A stretch of 64,000 nt of DNA from Congeria kusceri (Eukaryota; Mollusca; Bivalvia; Myida; Dreissenidae). The stretch is from contig JAPFQT010000371.1 in the NCBI GenBank assembly GCA_027627225.1, positions 91,001 through 155,000 of the forward strand. The letters run 5' to 3'. Under the pieces are notes generated by a model. The model saw nothing but the letters and a program-made list of their open reading frames with translations. It did not search any database and had not been told where the DNA came from. Each line of letters starts with the position of its first letter. The first letter of the stretch is position 1. Positions 1 through 12,678 of this stretch are shown here, piece after piece. The position numbers were made by a program, and so were the translations under genes.

Positions 1-204
1 ATATGCAAAAATGGACGTTATTCAGGATAGATACTTCATTTTTTATCCAATCTTCACCAATCTTGTACAATTTGTCTATGACCGTAAGATTAAAGGTGAA
101 GTCGAATATTGTGATTCAATGTTGACCAAACTTGTACATTGCGCATGACCATACAAATTGATAAATGCAATTTGATTTCCAATAGTTGCAAGACTTGCAT
201 GCAG
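1..204. other. Flank outside the palindrome, no gene seen
   Basis: This AT-rich sequence has no counterpart beyond the right end of the palindrome at about 9,955, so the inverted repeat ends near base 205. It contains two loosely similar stretches around CAATCTTGTACAATTTG and CCAAACTTGTACATTG. No open frame or RNA gene is visible. Confidence 0.6.
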
Positions 205-716
205 TTATTTGGCCACAGCATGGTGCCAATACACTAGTGTTCAACAAACGAGAATTGGGGGAAAATCAAATAAAGTAAGAGTGTTAGTAATAATCAAATT
301 TACAATCATACATGTTAAAATATATTAATGATCATAGCAAAATTATTTTAACAAAACAATCCATTATTTAGCGTTCTATATTTGTTCTCCCCAAACACAT
401 TTATTTGGCTTGATTTCCAGCATTCGGGTGTCTCATTGTCTTACTTTCAGTATTATGGCGAGTTGCAAGACTAGGCATCATTTGTCAAATTATACTGTTT
501 AATTGATAGTAATTAACCATAAATTCTCCGGAATAAAGATACCGTTATGGTGTCTTTATAGCTCACCTTCTTAAGTGCGTTTTTCGATTTCTGTCACAGC
601 TATCTTTAGCTTCTACCTCACCTTTTGATACTGCATTGTTGGTAGTGTCACATTTCCATCATTGTGTCGAAATGTAGTGCCTACTGTGTTCGTTTGTTGC
701 TTCTACCTCCCGTTGT

Positions 717-1706
717 ATACCCCCACAAAATGGGAGGCATTAGGCATTGCTCTTGGCGGTCCGTCGGACCGTACGTACGTACGTATGCACGTTTTGGAAT
801 TTTATGGATTTAAGTCCTCTTTTACTGCTGGGCGGATTTCGCTAAAACTTTCACAGATGAAGACCCTTAATGTGTGGGTGATCGTGAGGGATGGAATTTT
901 TGCTGTGACCAATTTAGGTAGAATTGTGGTCCTTTGTCATATTTTCCAACACGAATATATTTTCAATTTCTCTTCAACCGCTGGGCGAATTTAACTCACA
1001 CGTTCACAGCTGAAGAAATTTAATGTGTAGGTGATCGTAAAAGAAGACATTGAGGCTGCGTCGAATTTTGGCAGGTTTATGGGTATTTGTCATTTTATCA
1101 CTATAGTACTTCTTGAAATTTTGTGGACTAAACTCTTTTTTAAGTGCTGCGCTGATTTTGCTCAAACTTTCAAAGCTAAAGAATCGTCATGTGTAGGTGA
1201 TCTGAAAGGAATGAATTTCGATTGCGACCAATTTTGGCAGACGTATGGCCCTTGGCTACTTTTCTACTTTAGGGTTAGTGTTAGACTGACGACTCAACTT
1301 CTACGTGACAGCTTAAACGATTTTGCTGATTCCTTCACAGCTAAAGGGCTTTAATGTGTAGGTAATCATTAATGAGGGAAATTCGGCAGCGACCAATTTT
1401 GGCAGAATTATGGCCCTTTGCCACTTTTCCATTATGGCATATATACTTCCCGATATTTTGTGGACTCATCTCCTCTTGAAATGCTTGGCGGATGGCTTTC
1501 AAACTGTCACAGCTGAAGGACATTAATGTTTAGGTGATCGTAAAGGAAGCAATTTTGGCTGCGATCAATTTTGGCAGAATTACGGCTCTTTGTCATTTGT
1601 TCTACTATCGAATATATTTGAAAAAAAAATTGTTCAGTAAAAAATAAGTCCTTTGTCTGTTACCAAACACATGTCGTGGGGGCATCCGTGTCTGTAACAC
1701 ATCTAG
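717..1706 (+). mobile_element. Helentron-like non-autonomous element (HINE-like), left-arm copy
   Basis: This is the only copy read on the plus strand. The 5' end starts ATACCCCCAC within a hairpin that closes with GGGAGGCAT near 741-749. Next come a GTACGTACGTACGTA tract (771-785) and degenerate ~155 bp monomers, each with a variant of GGCAGAATTATGGCCCTTTG. Near the 3' end GTGGGGGCAT is the inverted counterpart of the 5' end, followed by a GTGTCTGTAACAC hairpin and CTAG at 1,703-1,706, just before TTGATAC. The inverted pair, the hairpin and the T|T target agree with Helentron-derived elements. There is no Rep/helicase coding sequence, so it would depend on an autonomous partner. The family call is an inference from structure. 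Confidence 0.65.
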
Positions 1707-3919
1707 TTGATACTGTATTGTTGAATGTTCCATGTTTTAAGCATTATGGCGATTTGTCGTGCTGACTGTTCGTTTGCAGCTTGTAGAAATTAAAATTACA
1801 AATTAAAATGCATACTTTCAGCGTCTAAAGTGCTTTCTGAGTCGTATATCTGCAATTGTTATATATTATATAACATTTTTTGTTCTTACTTGCCTGTTTT
1901 TATGGGCAATTGAATATTTCAAGGCGGTTTACCCATATGAGTGATATATTTGTAACTAATCGTGCGCATATTTGTAAACAATCAGTGTTGTTTACATGCG
2001 TAATGGCGTTTTCCATTTGATCAAATATATGACATCTTCTGAAGCATAAAAAGTTATTTTTTTATTTATTTATAAGCGTGTCAAATCTGGTTGTATTTCA
2101 TGCATTAAGTTACATTTGTCTATTTCTTTCGATAGTTTGTTGAAATGCTTGCGCATGCATCTAAGGAAAATATTAATGTTAATTTCTTTTTTGATCTTCA
2201 CAAATAATTGTAATTTCATATGCTAATTGTTTTAGATTACGTATAGCTGACAGAATAATATTCCGCATTATGTATGCTGATTACTGATTAATCGATTGTC
2301 TGATTTTATCTTATTTCTCTCCATCATGTTTTTTAATTTTAGACTTTATATGCATACTATCGATTCGATTTCTGTCTTTATCAGCTTATGCATACACATG
2401 GCGAATGTCCTGCATAGAGATATTTTGGCAGTTCCACAGGTTTGTTTATGGATTTCATTTCATAAGTGCAATAATTGCATTGGCCGTATATTATAACGCA
2501 ATAGGATACCTCCCGCATGTTGTGGGGATTAAATCCCTATTGTCTGAATACATAATATCTGATGAAGCAAATATTATATGCGACTTGGTCTGTAAGAACT
2601 GTATGCTTACAACTTTAATTTAAATAGTTACTACGTAGACTGTTATATGTGTTTATTTAAATAAAAAATGACAATTTACATTGACTTAACATGTGAATTA
2701 AAATAAGTGCATAAGGGAAAGAAAGGACAATTTTTGTTATATTTGTAATACGTTCCCGAAATGCGTCTACGTTCTACATTTGTTCTCAACAGATGCATTT
2801 CATTTTGCGAGATGCCGGACCACAATCCGTTTGACTACAATCAAGTTAATAATGAATTGTTTGATCATTCGTTAAATAATCCTATTACGAATACCATTAC
2901 ATTGTTTTGATAATTACTTTATTAAGTTCGTTGCTCGATTTCAGTCATTTCCACCATTGAGTTTCTATCATTAGCTACCATTATCTTCTTTCTGACCACT
3001 TATTGCGAGTTTCGTATACATTGATATGAGGCTCGTACATTATAATAAAATTAATTGCGTTACTTTTTGATATCATACTATTGGGTTGGCCACACTTCAA
3101 GCATTATTTTTAGTCTACTTCTGATTGTGTTCGCTTGCTGACTGTCGGAATTAAATTTACTTGTTTAATTGCGTCATTTTGGTGTCTACAGTGCGTTCTA
3201 AGCCATATGTACTAGTTTATGCTTGATCTATACTTTATAGAACCATTTTGTTTGAATATGCAATACTTTCAAAATCGTAAACTTAAGGCATGTATCATCA
3301 TTAAAACGGACTCCATCGTACAGAATCCATTGTATTTCAAGTATTACGATACTTCATTGTGCCTCTTTTCGTTAGGATATCAATATGCTTTTACACACAA
3401 CTGGAGACAACTTAGATGTTAATTAGACATATAATCAAATGAAAATAATGCTTTTAGATAGTAATTGAGGAATAACCGTAAACTGACTGCATACTTTTCT
3501 CTTTAATGGTGTCATTTGTTTTTCATTTATTCTATCGTATCTTATTATTTGACTGCGCCACCCTAAAATCTTCTTCCATATGTTGTTTAACAGACTCTAA
3601 AACAACATTAATGGAAAATGATATGGGATCAGTTGTACTTAAGCAGCTGCAAGATATCTTACTAACTGTTAGCATCGACATACCATAATTACCTGTGTAT
3701 TGAATTATCTGCGGATTATATGGATGACACTTACCCAGGGTTTATTTATCAATGCTTTAAAATTGTTCTTACAGTTGTAATAAATGTTTATATTCTGTAA
3801 TGGTTGTAATGGTTGTTAGTAACAAATCGAATGAACGAGCATGTACATGTATGTTACTATGTATTTATGATACTAGCTATATTATAGTAACAATAGTAGT
3901 CGTTAGTTATTGTTAAAAT

Positions 3920-4190
3920 TGTATACATCTCTCTTCATAAAATCCACAAATAAAGGTGTACTTTACTGTATCTACTTTAGCGTTTACGCTGAACATTGGC
4001 GCCGGTACTACCGAGTACTTAACAATTGGTACGGACTAGGACGGGTATTTTTAAGTAAATGTGTATATTTGAAGTAACTAACCTAGCAAAGCGAGCGAAG
4101 AACAGCATATTTAGCCAGTTTTGACCGAGTGATATATGCCCATATATGTATGGCCCATATATGTAAAGAAGTTACAAGAAAAAAATAAGA
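3920..4190 (+). mobile_element. LTR 3' end plus primer-binding-site-like fragment, left arm
   Basis: This piece is absent from all other copies of the host repeat and sits exactly at the turn between its two orientations. It has an AATAAA signal near 3,950, then GCTGAACA followed by TTGGCGCCGGTACTACCG near 3,996-4,013. TGGCGCC is the start expected for a PBS complementary to a tRNA 3' end (first bases as for tRNA-Lys). Pairing beyond about seven bases is not assured. Downstream, GCCCATATATGTA occurs twice in direct repeat. No gag or pol sequence follows, so at most a fragment of an LTR element remains. It could instead be a chance match. Confidence 0.35.
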
Positions 4191-5009
4191 TAATCGATTG
4201 AGTCAGCAAACACCAAGCGCAATGTTATTCTCTCATCCAAACGTTATCCATAATTATTAGCATATGGAATTAAAATTATTTGTTGATATAACAAAATAAC
4301 ATTTGTATTTGCCCCACACACTTGCACAAGAATCTCACCATACTACCGGAATAAATGACATCATGTAACTTAATGCTTCAAATACAACCAGATTTGATTC
4401 GTTTAGAATCTAATAAAGAAATATTGTTTATGCTTCAGAAGATATCATATATTCAATCAAATAGAAAACACCATTACGTATGTAAACAACACAGACTGTT
4501 TACCAATATGCGTAAGGAAAGGGTATCTTTTAGTTACACGTATTTTACTCAGTTTGGTAAACGCCTTAAAATATGAAATTGCCTCTATATAGCAGACAAT
4601 TGACATTTACATGTAAACTAGTTCTATAACATATAGAACAGGTACATATATAAGACATAGAACACACTATAGACATTACAATTATGCATTTTAATTAGTA
4701 ATTTTAATTTCTACAGGCTGCTAAAGAACACATTCAGCACAACACATCGACATAATGCTGGAAATATGGCACACTCAAAAATAAAGTATCAAACAAGGAA
4801 GGTAGAAGCAGCAAACAATCACAGCCAGAACTAAACTTTGACATAATGCTGAAAATATTGCACTACCAACAATCACAGAAATCAAACAACGCACTTAATA
4901 AAGTATGCTATCAATACATTATCATACTACGTATAATTATGTTAATTACTACCAATTAAAGTGTATTAGTTGACAAAATATGCCTTGTACTGACATTCGC
5001 CATAATACT

Positions 5010-5227
5010 GTAAAAAAGACAATGAGAGCACCCGAATGCTGGAAACTAGACTCAATAAATGCGTTGGAGAGAGCAAATATAGAACGCTAAATGAGGGTTA
5101 TTTGTGTTAAATTAATATTACTAACATCATAAATACATTGTAACATACAAACTTGTAAGTAAGTAAGTAAGTAAATATTAATTAGCGTGACATATGCATT
5201 TGACAAAGTTTGATACATTTTATGACA
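5010..5227. repeat. Palindrome spacer
   Basis: This single-copy centre of the inverted repeat is about 218 bp long. It continues the forward host repeat of the left arm, including GAGAGCACCCGAATGCTGG. It ends in a (GTAA)n run at 5,155-5,174, after which the right arm begins in reverse orientation. The asymmetric spacer argues against a simple fold-back sequencing artefact, in which the arms would meet without one. Confidence 0.85.
5155..5174. repeat. (GTAA)n microsatellite in the palindrome spacer
   Basis: Five tandem GTAA copies lie close to the symmetry centre of the palindrome. They may mark where the strand switch or inversion took place. Confidence 0.9.
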
Positions 5228-6044
5228 TTATGGCGAATTTCAGTACAAGGCTTATTTTGTCAACTAATACAGTTTGATTGGTAGTAATTAACAAAAGTAT
5301 ACGTAGTATGAAAATGTATTGATGGCATACTATAGTAAGTGCGTTGTTCGATTTCTGTGATTGTTGGTAGTGCAATATTTCCAGTAGTATGTCAAAGGGT
5401 AGTGCTCACTGTGATTGTTTGCTGCTTCTACCTTCCTTTTTTGATACTGTATTTTTGAGTGTGCCATATTTCCAGCATTATGTCGATATGTCCTGCTGAA
5501 TGTGTTCTTTAGCAGCTTGTAGAAATTAAAATTACTAATTAAAATGCATAATTGTAGTGTCTATAGTGTGTTCTATGTCTTATATCTGTACCTGTTCTAT
5601 ATGTTATAGAACTAGTTTACATGTAAATCTCAATTGCCTGCTTTATAGAGGCAATTGCATATTTAAAAGGCGTTTACCAAACTGAGTAAAACATGTGTAA
5701 CTAAAAGAGACTCTTTTCTTACGCATATTGGTAAACAGTCTGTGTTGTTTACATACGAAATGGCGTTTTCTGTTTGATTGAATATATGATATCTTCTTTA
5801 TTAGATTCTAAACGAATCAAATCTGGTTGTATTTGAAGCATTAAGTTACATGAGCTTATTTATGTCGGTAGTATGGTGAGATCCTTGCGCAAGCGTGTGG
5901 GGCAAATACAAATGTTATTTTGTTATATTAACAAATATGTTTAGTTCCATATGCTAATAATTGTGGATAACGTTTGGATGAGAGAATAACATTTCGCTTG
6001 GTGTTTGCTGACTCAATCGATTATCTTATTTTTTTCTTGTAACT

Positions 6045-6296
6045 TCTTTACATATATGGGCCATACATATATGGGCATATATCACTCGGTCAAAACTGGC
6101 TAAATATACTGCTCTTTCGCTCGCTTTGCTAGCTTAGTTACTTCAAATATACACATTTACTTAAAAATACCCGTCCTAGTCCGTACCAATTGTTAAGTAC
6201 TCGGTAGTACCGGCGCCAATGTTCAGCGAAAACGCTAAAGTAGAGACAGTGGGTATATACACCTTTATTTGTGGATTATATGAAGATACATGTATA
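6045..6296 (-). mobile_element. LTR end plus PBS-like fragment, right arm
   Basis: This is the mirror copy of 3,920-4,190. CGGTAGTACCGGCGCCAA lies near 6,204-6,221, and TTTATT (AATAAA on the minus strand) near 6,264. It is nearly identical to the left-arm copy, which suggests that the inversion copied it or that gene conversion has kept the pair alike. Confidence 0.35.
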
Positions 6297-8525
6297 CAAT
6301 ATTAATAATAACTAACGACTACTATTGTTACTATAATATAGCTAGCATCATACATACATAGTAACATACATGTGCATGCCTCTTGTTCATTCGATTTATT
6401 ACAAACAACCATTACAACCATTACAGAAAACATACATTTATTACAACTGAAATAACAATTTTAAAGCTTTAAAATATAAACCCTGGATAAGTGTCATCCA
6501 TATAATCCATACCTAATTCGATACACAGGTAATTATGGTATGTCGAAGCTAACAATTAGAAATATATCTTGCAGCTGTTTCAGTACAACTGATCCCATAT
6601 CATTTTCCATTAATGTTGTTTTAGAGGTTGTTATACAACATATGGAAGAAGATTTTAGGGCGGCGCATTCAAATAATAAGATACCATAGAATAAATGAAA
6701 AACAAATGACACCATTACAGTAGAAAAGTATGCAGACAGCGTACGGTTATCCTCAATTACTAGCAAAAGGCATTACTTTCATTTGATAATATGACTTATA
6801 AACATCAAAGTTGTCTCCAGTTGTGTGTAAAAGCATATTGCTATCCTACCGAAAAGAGGCACAAGAAAGTATCGTTATACTTGAAATACAATGGATTCTG
6901 TACGATGGAATACGTTTTAAATATGATAAATGCCTTAAGTTTACGATTTTGAAGGTATCGCATATTCAAATAAAATGTAAATATTTAAAATGGTTCTATA
7001 AAGTATAGATCAAGCATAAACTAGTACATAGGGCTTAGAAGGCACTGTAGACACCAAAATGATGCATTTTCAACAAGTAAATTTAATTGCGACAGTCAGC
7101 AAGCGAACACAATCAGAAGTAGACTAAAAATAATTCTTGAAGTGTAGCCAACCCAATAGTATGATATCAAAAAGTAACATAATTAATTGTATTATCATGT
7201 ACGAGTCTCATAACAATGTATACGAAACTCGCAATAAGTGGTCAAAAAGAAGATAACGGTAGCTGATGATAGAAACTCAATGGTGGAAATGACTGAAATC
7301 GAGCAACGCACTTAATAAAGTAATTAAAAAGACAATGTAATGGTATTCGTAATAGGATTATTTAACGAGTGATCAAACAATTGATTATTAACTTGATTGA
7401 AGTCAAACGGATTGTGGTCCGGCATCTCGCAAATGAAATGCATTTGTTGAGAACAAATGTAGAACGTCGAAGCATTTCGGGAACGTATTACACATATTAC
7501 AAAAATTGTCCTTTCTTTTCCTTAATCACTTATTTTAATTAGCACGGTAAGTTAATGTAGATTGTCCTTTTTTATTTAAATAATCACATATAACAGCCTA
7601 CGTAGTAACTATTTAAATTAAAGGTGTAAGCATATTTTTCTTATAGACCAAATCGCATATAATATATGCTTCATAAGATAGTATGTATTCAGAATATAGG
7701 GATTTAATGCCCACAAAATGCTGGAGATATCCTATTGCGTTATAATATACGGCCAATGAAATAATTGCATTTATGACATCAAATACATTTACAAACCTGT
7801 GGAATTGCTAAGATATCCCTATGCAGAAATTCGCCATAAGTATGCATAAGCTGATTAAGACAGAAGTCGAATCGATAGTATGCATAAAAAACTTAAAATT
7901 GAAAAACATGATGGAGAGAAATAAGATAATGAAGAAAATCGATTAATCCGTAATCAGCATACACAATGCGGAATATTATTCTGTCAGCTAGACGTAATCT
8001 AAAAAAAATTGCATATGAAATTACAATTATTTGTGAAGGTCAAAAACATTTACATTGATATTTGCCTAAGATGCATGAGAAGCATCTCAACATACTATCG
8101 AAACAAATAAACGCATGTAACTTAATGCTTGAAATACAACCAGATTTCACACGTTTTTAAATTAATAAAAAAAATAACTTTTATGTTTCAGAAGATGTCA
8201 TATATTTAATCAAATAGAAAACGCCATTACGCATGTAAACAACACTGCTTGTTTACAAGTATGCGCTCGTGTAGTTGCAAATATATCACTCATATTGGTA
8301 AACCGCCTTGAAATATTAAATTGCCCATAAAAACAGGCAAGTAAGAACAAAAATTGTTCTATAATATATAACAATTATATAAATGTATGACAAAGAACGC
8401 ACTGTAGACGCTGAAAATATTCATTTTAATTTGTAATTTCAATTTCTACAAGGTGCAAACGAACAGTCAGCACGACAAATCAAAATAGTGCTAAAAATAT
8501 TGCACACTCAACAATACAGTGTCAA

Positions 8526-9444
8526 CTAGATGTGTCACAGACACGGACGCCCCAACGAGATGTGTTTGGAAACAGACATAGACGTGTCGCCAGCACTAAT
8601 TTTTGCCGCAACAATTTAATTTCAAATATATTCCATAGTAGAACAAATGACAGAGCCGTAATTCTGCCAAAATTGATCGCAGCCAAAATTCCTTCCTTTA
8701 CGATCACCTAAACATTAACGTCCTTCAGCGTTGATAGTTTGATAGCCATCCGAAAAGCATTTCAAGAGATGAGTCCACAAAATATCGGGAAGTATATATG
8801 CCATAATGGAAAAGTGGCAAAGGGACATAATTCTGCCAAAATTGGTCGCCGCCGAAATTCCCAAATTAGTGAGTCGTCAGTCTAACACTAACCATACAGT
8901 AGAAAAGTAGCCAAGGGCCATAAGTCTGCCGAAATTGGTCGCAATCGAAATTCATTCCTTTCAGATCACCTACACATGACGGTTCTTTAGCTTTGAAAGT
9001 TTGAGCAAAATCAGCGCAGCACTTAAAAAAGAGTTTAGTCCACAACATTTCAAGAAGTACTATAGTGATAAAAATGACAAATACCCATAAACCTGCCAAA
9101 ATTCGACGCAGCCTCAATGTCTTCTTTTACGATCACCTACACATTAAGTTTCTTCAGCTGTGAACGTGTGAGTTAAATTCGCCCAGCGGTTGAAGAGGAA
9201 TTGATAATTATATATTCGTGTTGGAAAATATTCAAAGGACCACAATTCTACCTAAATTGGTCACAGCAAAAATTCCGTCTCTCACGATCACCCACACATT
9301 CAGCTGTGAAAGTTTTAGCGAAATCCGCCCGGCAGTAAAAGAGGTGTTGAATCCATTAAATTTTCATGACGTGCATACGTACGTACGTACGGACCGATGG
9401 ACCGCCAAGATCAATGCCTAATGCCTCCTATTTTGTGGGGGCAT
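8526..9444 (-). mobile_element. HINE-like element, right-arm copy
   Basis: CTAG at 8,526 and the GTGTCACAGACAC hairpin mark the 3' end on the minus strand. ATGCCTCC and GGGGGCAT at 9,421-9,444 form the 5' hairpin. At 919 bp it is about 70 bp shorter than the left-arm copy, through a deletion among the monomers near 9,300. A GTACGTACGTACG tract lies near 9,378. Confidence 0.65.
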
Positions 9445-9955
9445 AAAACTGAAGGTAGAAGCAACACACGAACACAGTACGCACTACATTTCGACATAAT
9501 GATGGAAATGTGACACTACTAACACTGCAGGATCAAATGGTGAGGTAGAACTTAAGATAGCTGTAACAGAAATCGAAAAACGCACTTAATAAGGTGAGCT
9601 ATAAAGACACCATAACTGTATCCTTACTCCAGAGAATGTATGGTTAATTACTATCAATTAAACAGTATAATTTGACAAAAGATGCCTATTCCTGAAACTC
9701 GCCATAATACTGAAAGTAAGACAATCAGAGCACCCGAATGCTGGAAATGAAGCTAAATAACTGTGTTTGGGGAGAACAAATATAGAATGCTAAATAATGG
9801 ATAGTTTTGTTAAATAATTTTGCTATTATTATTAATATATTTTAACATACATGTATGATTGTTAATTCGATCATTACTAAAACTTGTTCTTTATTTGATT
9901 TACCCCAAATTCTCGTTTGTTGAACTCTAGTGTATTGGCACCATCCTGTGGTCAC

Positions 9956-11130
9956 AATTTGGTAACGCGAATCGTCTGAGATAAATGGATAATCATTCAA
10001 GATTTACTGACTGCATGTATCGCATTTTATATGGCACTCTTCTTAAATGCATTAAAGAACACAGTTGCACATTTTTTTAAATCTTTGTTGACCTGTAGGT
10101 GGACTAAAATATGTAATAAAGTTAACGGTCATCAATTTTAGCAGTAAATAATGACAACATGTAACATTGTTAGTTTAATATTGCTAGCATCATAATTACA
10201 TAGCAACTTACATGTTTTATATCTTATTATATTATTTATAACAACCATTACTACCGTTAAAGTAAATATATAGTTATTACAACTATACGAACAATGATAA
10301 AACTTTACAGATGAATATGGCATGTAATAACTAATAATTTGTCAGATATCCTGCAGTGTTTTAGGACAACTGACCCTGTCTCATTTTCCATTAATGTTGT
10401 TTCAGAGTCTGATGTAAAAATTATGGAAAAAAGTTGAAGTCTGATGCAGTAAAATAATAAGATACCATAGAATAAATAAAAATAAACATTACAGTAGAAT
10501 ATTATGCCGTCACATTACGTTTATTCACATTTACTATCAAAAATGAATTTAGTTCATTTTTAATATGAATACTTAACATTTAATATGTCCCCAGATGTGG
10601 ATTAAAGCATCCCGCTATGCCTTCGAAATGAGGCACAAGAAAGTAACGCAATACTTGAAATACAACACGATGAAATCCGTTTTAATATAATAAATGCATA
10701 CAGATAACGCTATTGAAGACATCATAATATATTGAAACAAAACGTAAACGCCCTTTCAAATGAAAGCTACACTGATTTTTTAGAAGAGCACTCTTATAAT
10801 TACACAAATACATATTATTTAAATCTTTTAAGAAAACCGCATTGAAACATGCAATTACATCTATCAAATTGGCAATTGTGGCTCAATTATCGATCATGCA
10901 TATACTACCATATAGAGCATAGAACACACTTTAGACACCACACTGATGCATCATAATAAACAACATTAATTTCGACAGCCAGCCAGCGAACATAATCAGA
11001 ACAAAACTTAGACACTTATCATTCACTTGAAACAAACCAAATGCATATACATATTGTGTTTAAAACATAAACGTGCCCTATATTTTACTACAATATTAAA
11101 AAGCGAAACACTATTTAAAACTACCTATAT
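9956..11130. repeat. Partial long-form host repeat, copy a
   Basis: This stretch continues the forward host repeat out of the palindrome. About 10,100-10,520 aligns with 11,460-11,900 and 6,300-6,750. About 11,020-11,125 aligns with 12,850-12,960. It has internal deletions relative to those copies and no HINE insertion. The 61-codon open frames on the minus strand are not kept in related copies. No gene is seen. Confidence 0.75.
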
Positions 11131-12678
11131 GATGGTTACTTTTGAGAAGTAATATTGTTAGCATTATAAATACATTGCAACATACATGTATGCTTGCTAA
11201 TTATTACTAACAACCTTTCTATATTCGACCTCCTCCAATTCTGATGTTTTGAACGCTGGAGTATTTGCACCAATCTGCTGTCACAGTTTGCTGTCTCGTA
11301 TCATTTGTGATAATTGGATCATAAATCAAATCTGATTGACTGCATTTATTAGGTTTTATATTGCACTCCTGTTAAATGTATTGTCAATAAAAAAACGTCC
11401 ATAATGTTTAAATATTTGTTTACCAGTAGGCAGACTAAAACGTATGATAATGATCAAGGACAACTGTTTTAACAATACATAACAACTAATATAGTCAGAA
11501 TAGGTTTGATAGCATTAACGTTACACGTTTTCATGCTTATTCGATTATTACTAATAACCATTACAGCCATTAATTAGATCATATATTTATTGCAGCTGTA
11601 ACAACAAAGATAAAGCTTTGACATATAAACTCAGGGAAAGTGTCCCATGTATAGCCCATACAGATTTCGATTCCCATGTAATAATGGTATGTCAAAACTA
11701 ACGATAATTCAGATTTCCTGCAGCTGATTTTAGTACAACTGATCCAATCTCATGTTCCATTAATGTAGTTTGAGGGTCTGTTATGCAACACATGGAAAAA
11801 GATTTTAGTCTGACGCTGTAAAATAATAAGATAGCATAGAATGAAAATATTGACACCATTAAAGTAGAAAAATGTGATGCAGTCAGGTTACGGTTATCCG
11901 AAATTACCCTATAAAATGAATTAAATTAATTTGTTAATATCACTAATTAACATCCAATTTGTCCACAGGTGCGTGTCAAAGTATATCGCTATGCTACTGA
12001 AAAGAGGCACAATATAGTTACCTAATATTTGGAATACAATACGACTGAATACGTTTAAAATAATAAATGCATAAAGTTTACGCGATTGAATATATCATAC
12101 ATTCAAAACAAACCTAAACGCCCTTACGCATAAAAATTACACTTACTCTTTAGTGGAGGCCTCTTAAAATTACATTATAGCTAAGAAAAACGCATTGAGT
12201 CATGCAATTATACCTATCAAAAAGGCAGTTGTGGCTTAAACTGGTTCTTTAAATCTTTGATAATGCAAATACTGGTATATAGGGCATAGAACACACCGTA
12301 GAGACCACAATGACGTATTATAAGGAGCAATTTTGATTACGACAGACAGCAAGCGAACACTATCAGTACTACACTTCGAAATAATGCTTGAAGTGTGGCC
12401 AACCCAATAGTAAAGTATCAAAATGTAAGGTATACTAATTAATTGTATTATTATGTACGAGACTCATAACTGTGTAGACGAAACTCGTCGTAGGTTAAAA
12501 ATAAGCTAATGATATCAACTCAATGCTGGAAATGAGTGAAACCGAACAAAGCATTCAAGAAATTTGTTATAAAGACATTATATTGTTATCAGTAATAGGG
12601 ATCATTAAACGAGAGATCAAATAATGTATTATTAGCCATTTATTTGTAGTCAAACGCTGTGAGGCCCGGCAACTCGCC
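11131..12678. repeat. Partial long-form host repeat, copy b (left shoulder of the tandem array)
   Basis: Near 11,131 the sequence jumps back to the segment seen at about 9,830 and runs through the long form again. It includes the ~1.1 kb segment between CTAATAACC (11,56x) and CTCGCC (12,673-12,678) that the tandem units lack. It therefore shows the ancestral order from which the array junction was made. Full period from here to the next equivalent point (about 11,483 to about 15,705) is ~4.2 kb. Confidence 0.75.

Larger units (their letters stand above)
205..5009 (+). repeat. Left arm of a ~9.75 kb palindrome
   Basis: Read in reverse complement, this arm matches 5,228-9,955 over its whole length. 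Paired positions sum to about 10,235 near the centre and about 10,165 at the outer end, because the right arm lacks roughly 70 bp. The inner part (for example 3,975-4,270 against 5,960-6,245) is almost identical by eye; the outer part has more mismatches. Order within the arm: host repeat in reverse orientation (205-about 3,919), an LTR/PBS-like piece (3,920-4,190), then host repeat in forward orientation (4,191-5,009). The arm is therefore itself an inverted pair. The open frames in it are short and not conserved in the other arm. Confidence 0.95.
5228..9955 (-). repeat. Right arm of the palindrome
   Basis: This arm is the inverted counterpart of 205-5,009. It holds a reverse fragment of the host repeat (5,228-about 6,044), the mirrored LTR/PBS-like piece (6,045-6,296), and then a forward long-form host repeat (from 6,297). 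That long form keeps the ~1.1 kb segment (about 6,410-7,430) missing from the 3.1 kb tandem units. It continues past the palindrome into 9,956 onward, whereas the left arm stops at 205. Open frames here are short and differ from the mirrored ones. Confidence 0.95.

Noticed and set aside
3780..4190. A complete LTR retrotransposon in the palindrome arm
   Set aside because: No gag or pol frame, no second LTR and no polypurine tract were found; only an LTR-end and PBS-like fragment is supportable.
5155..5174. (GTAA)n as a CRISPR or telomere-like repeat
   Set aside because: It is a single five-copy tetranucleotide run without spacers, and not TTAGGG-like.
205..9955. The palindrome as a chimeric fold-back assembly error
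   Set aside because: The arms have substitutions and a ~70 bp length difference, and a 218 bp asymmetric spacer lies between them. Not fully excluded without reads.
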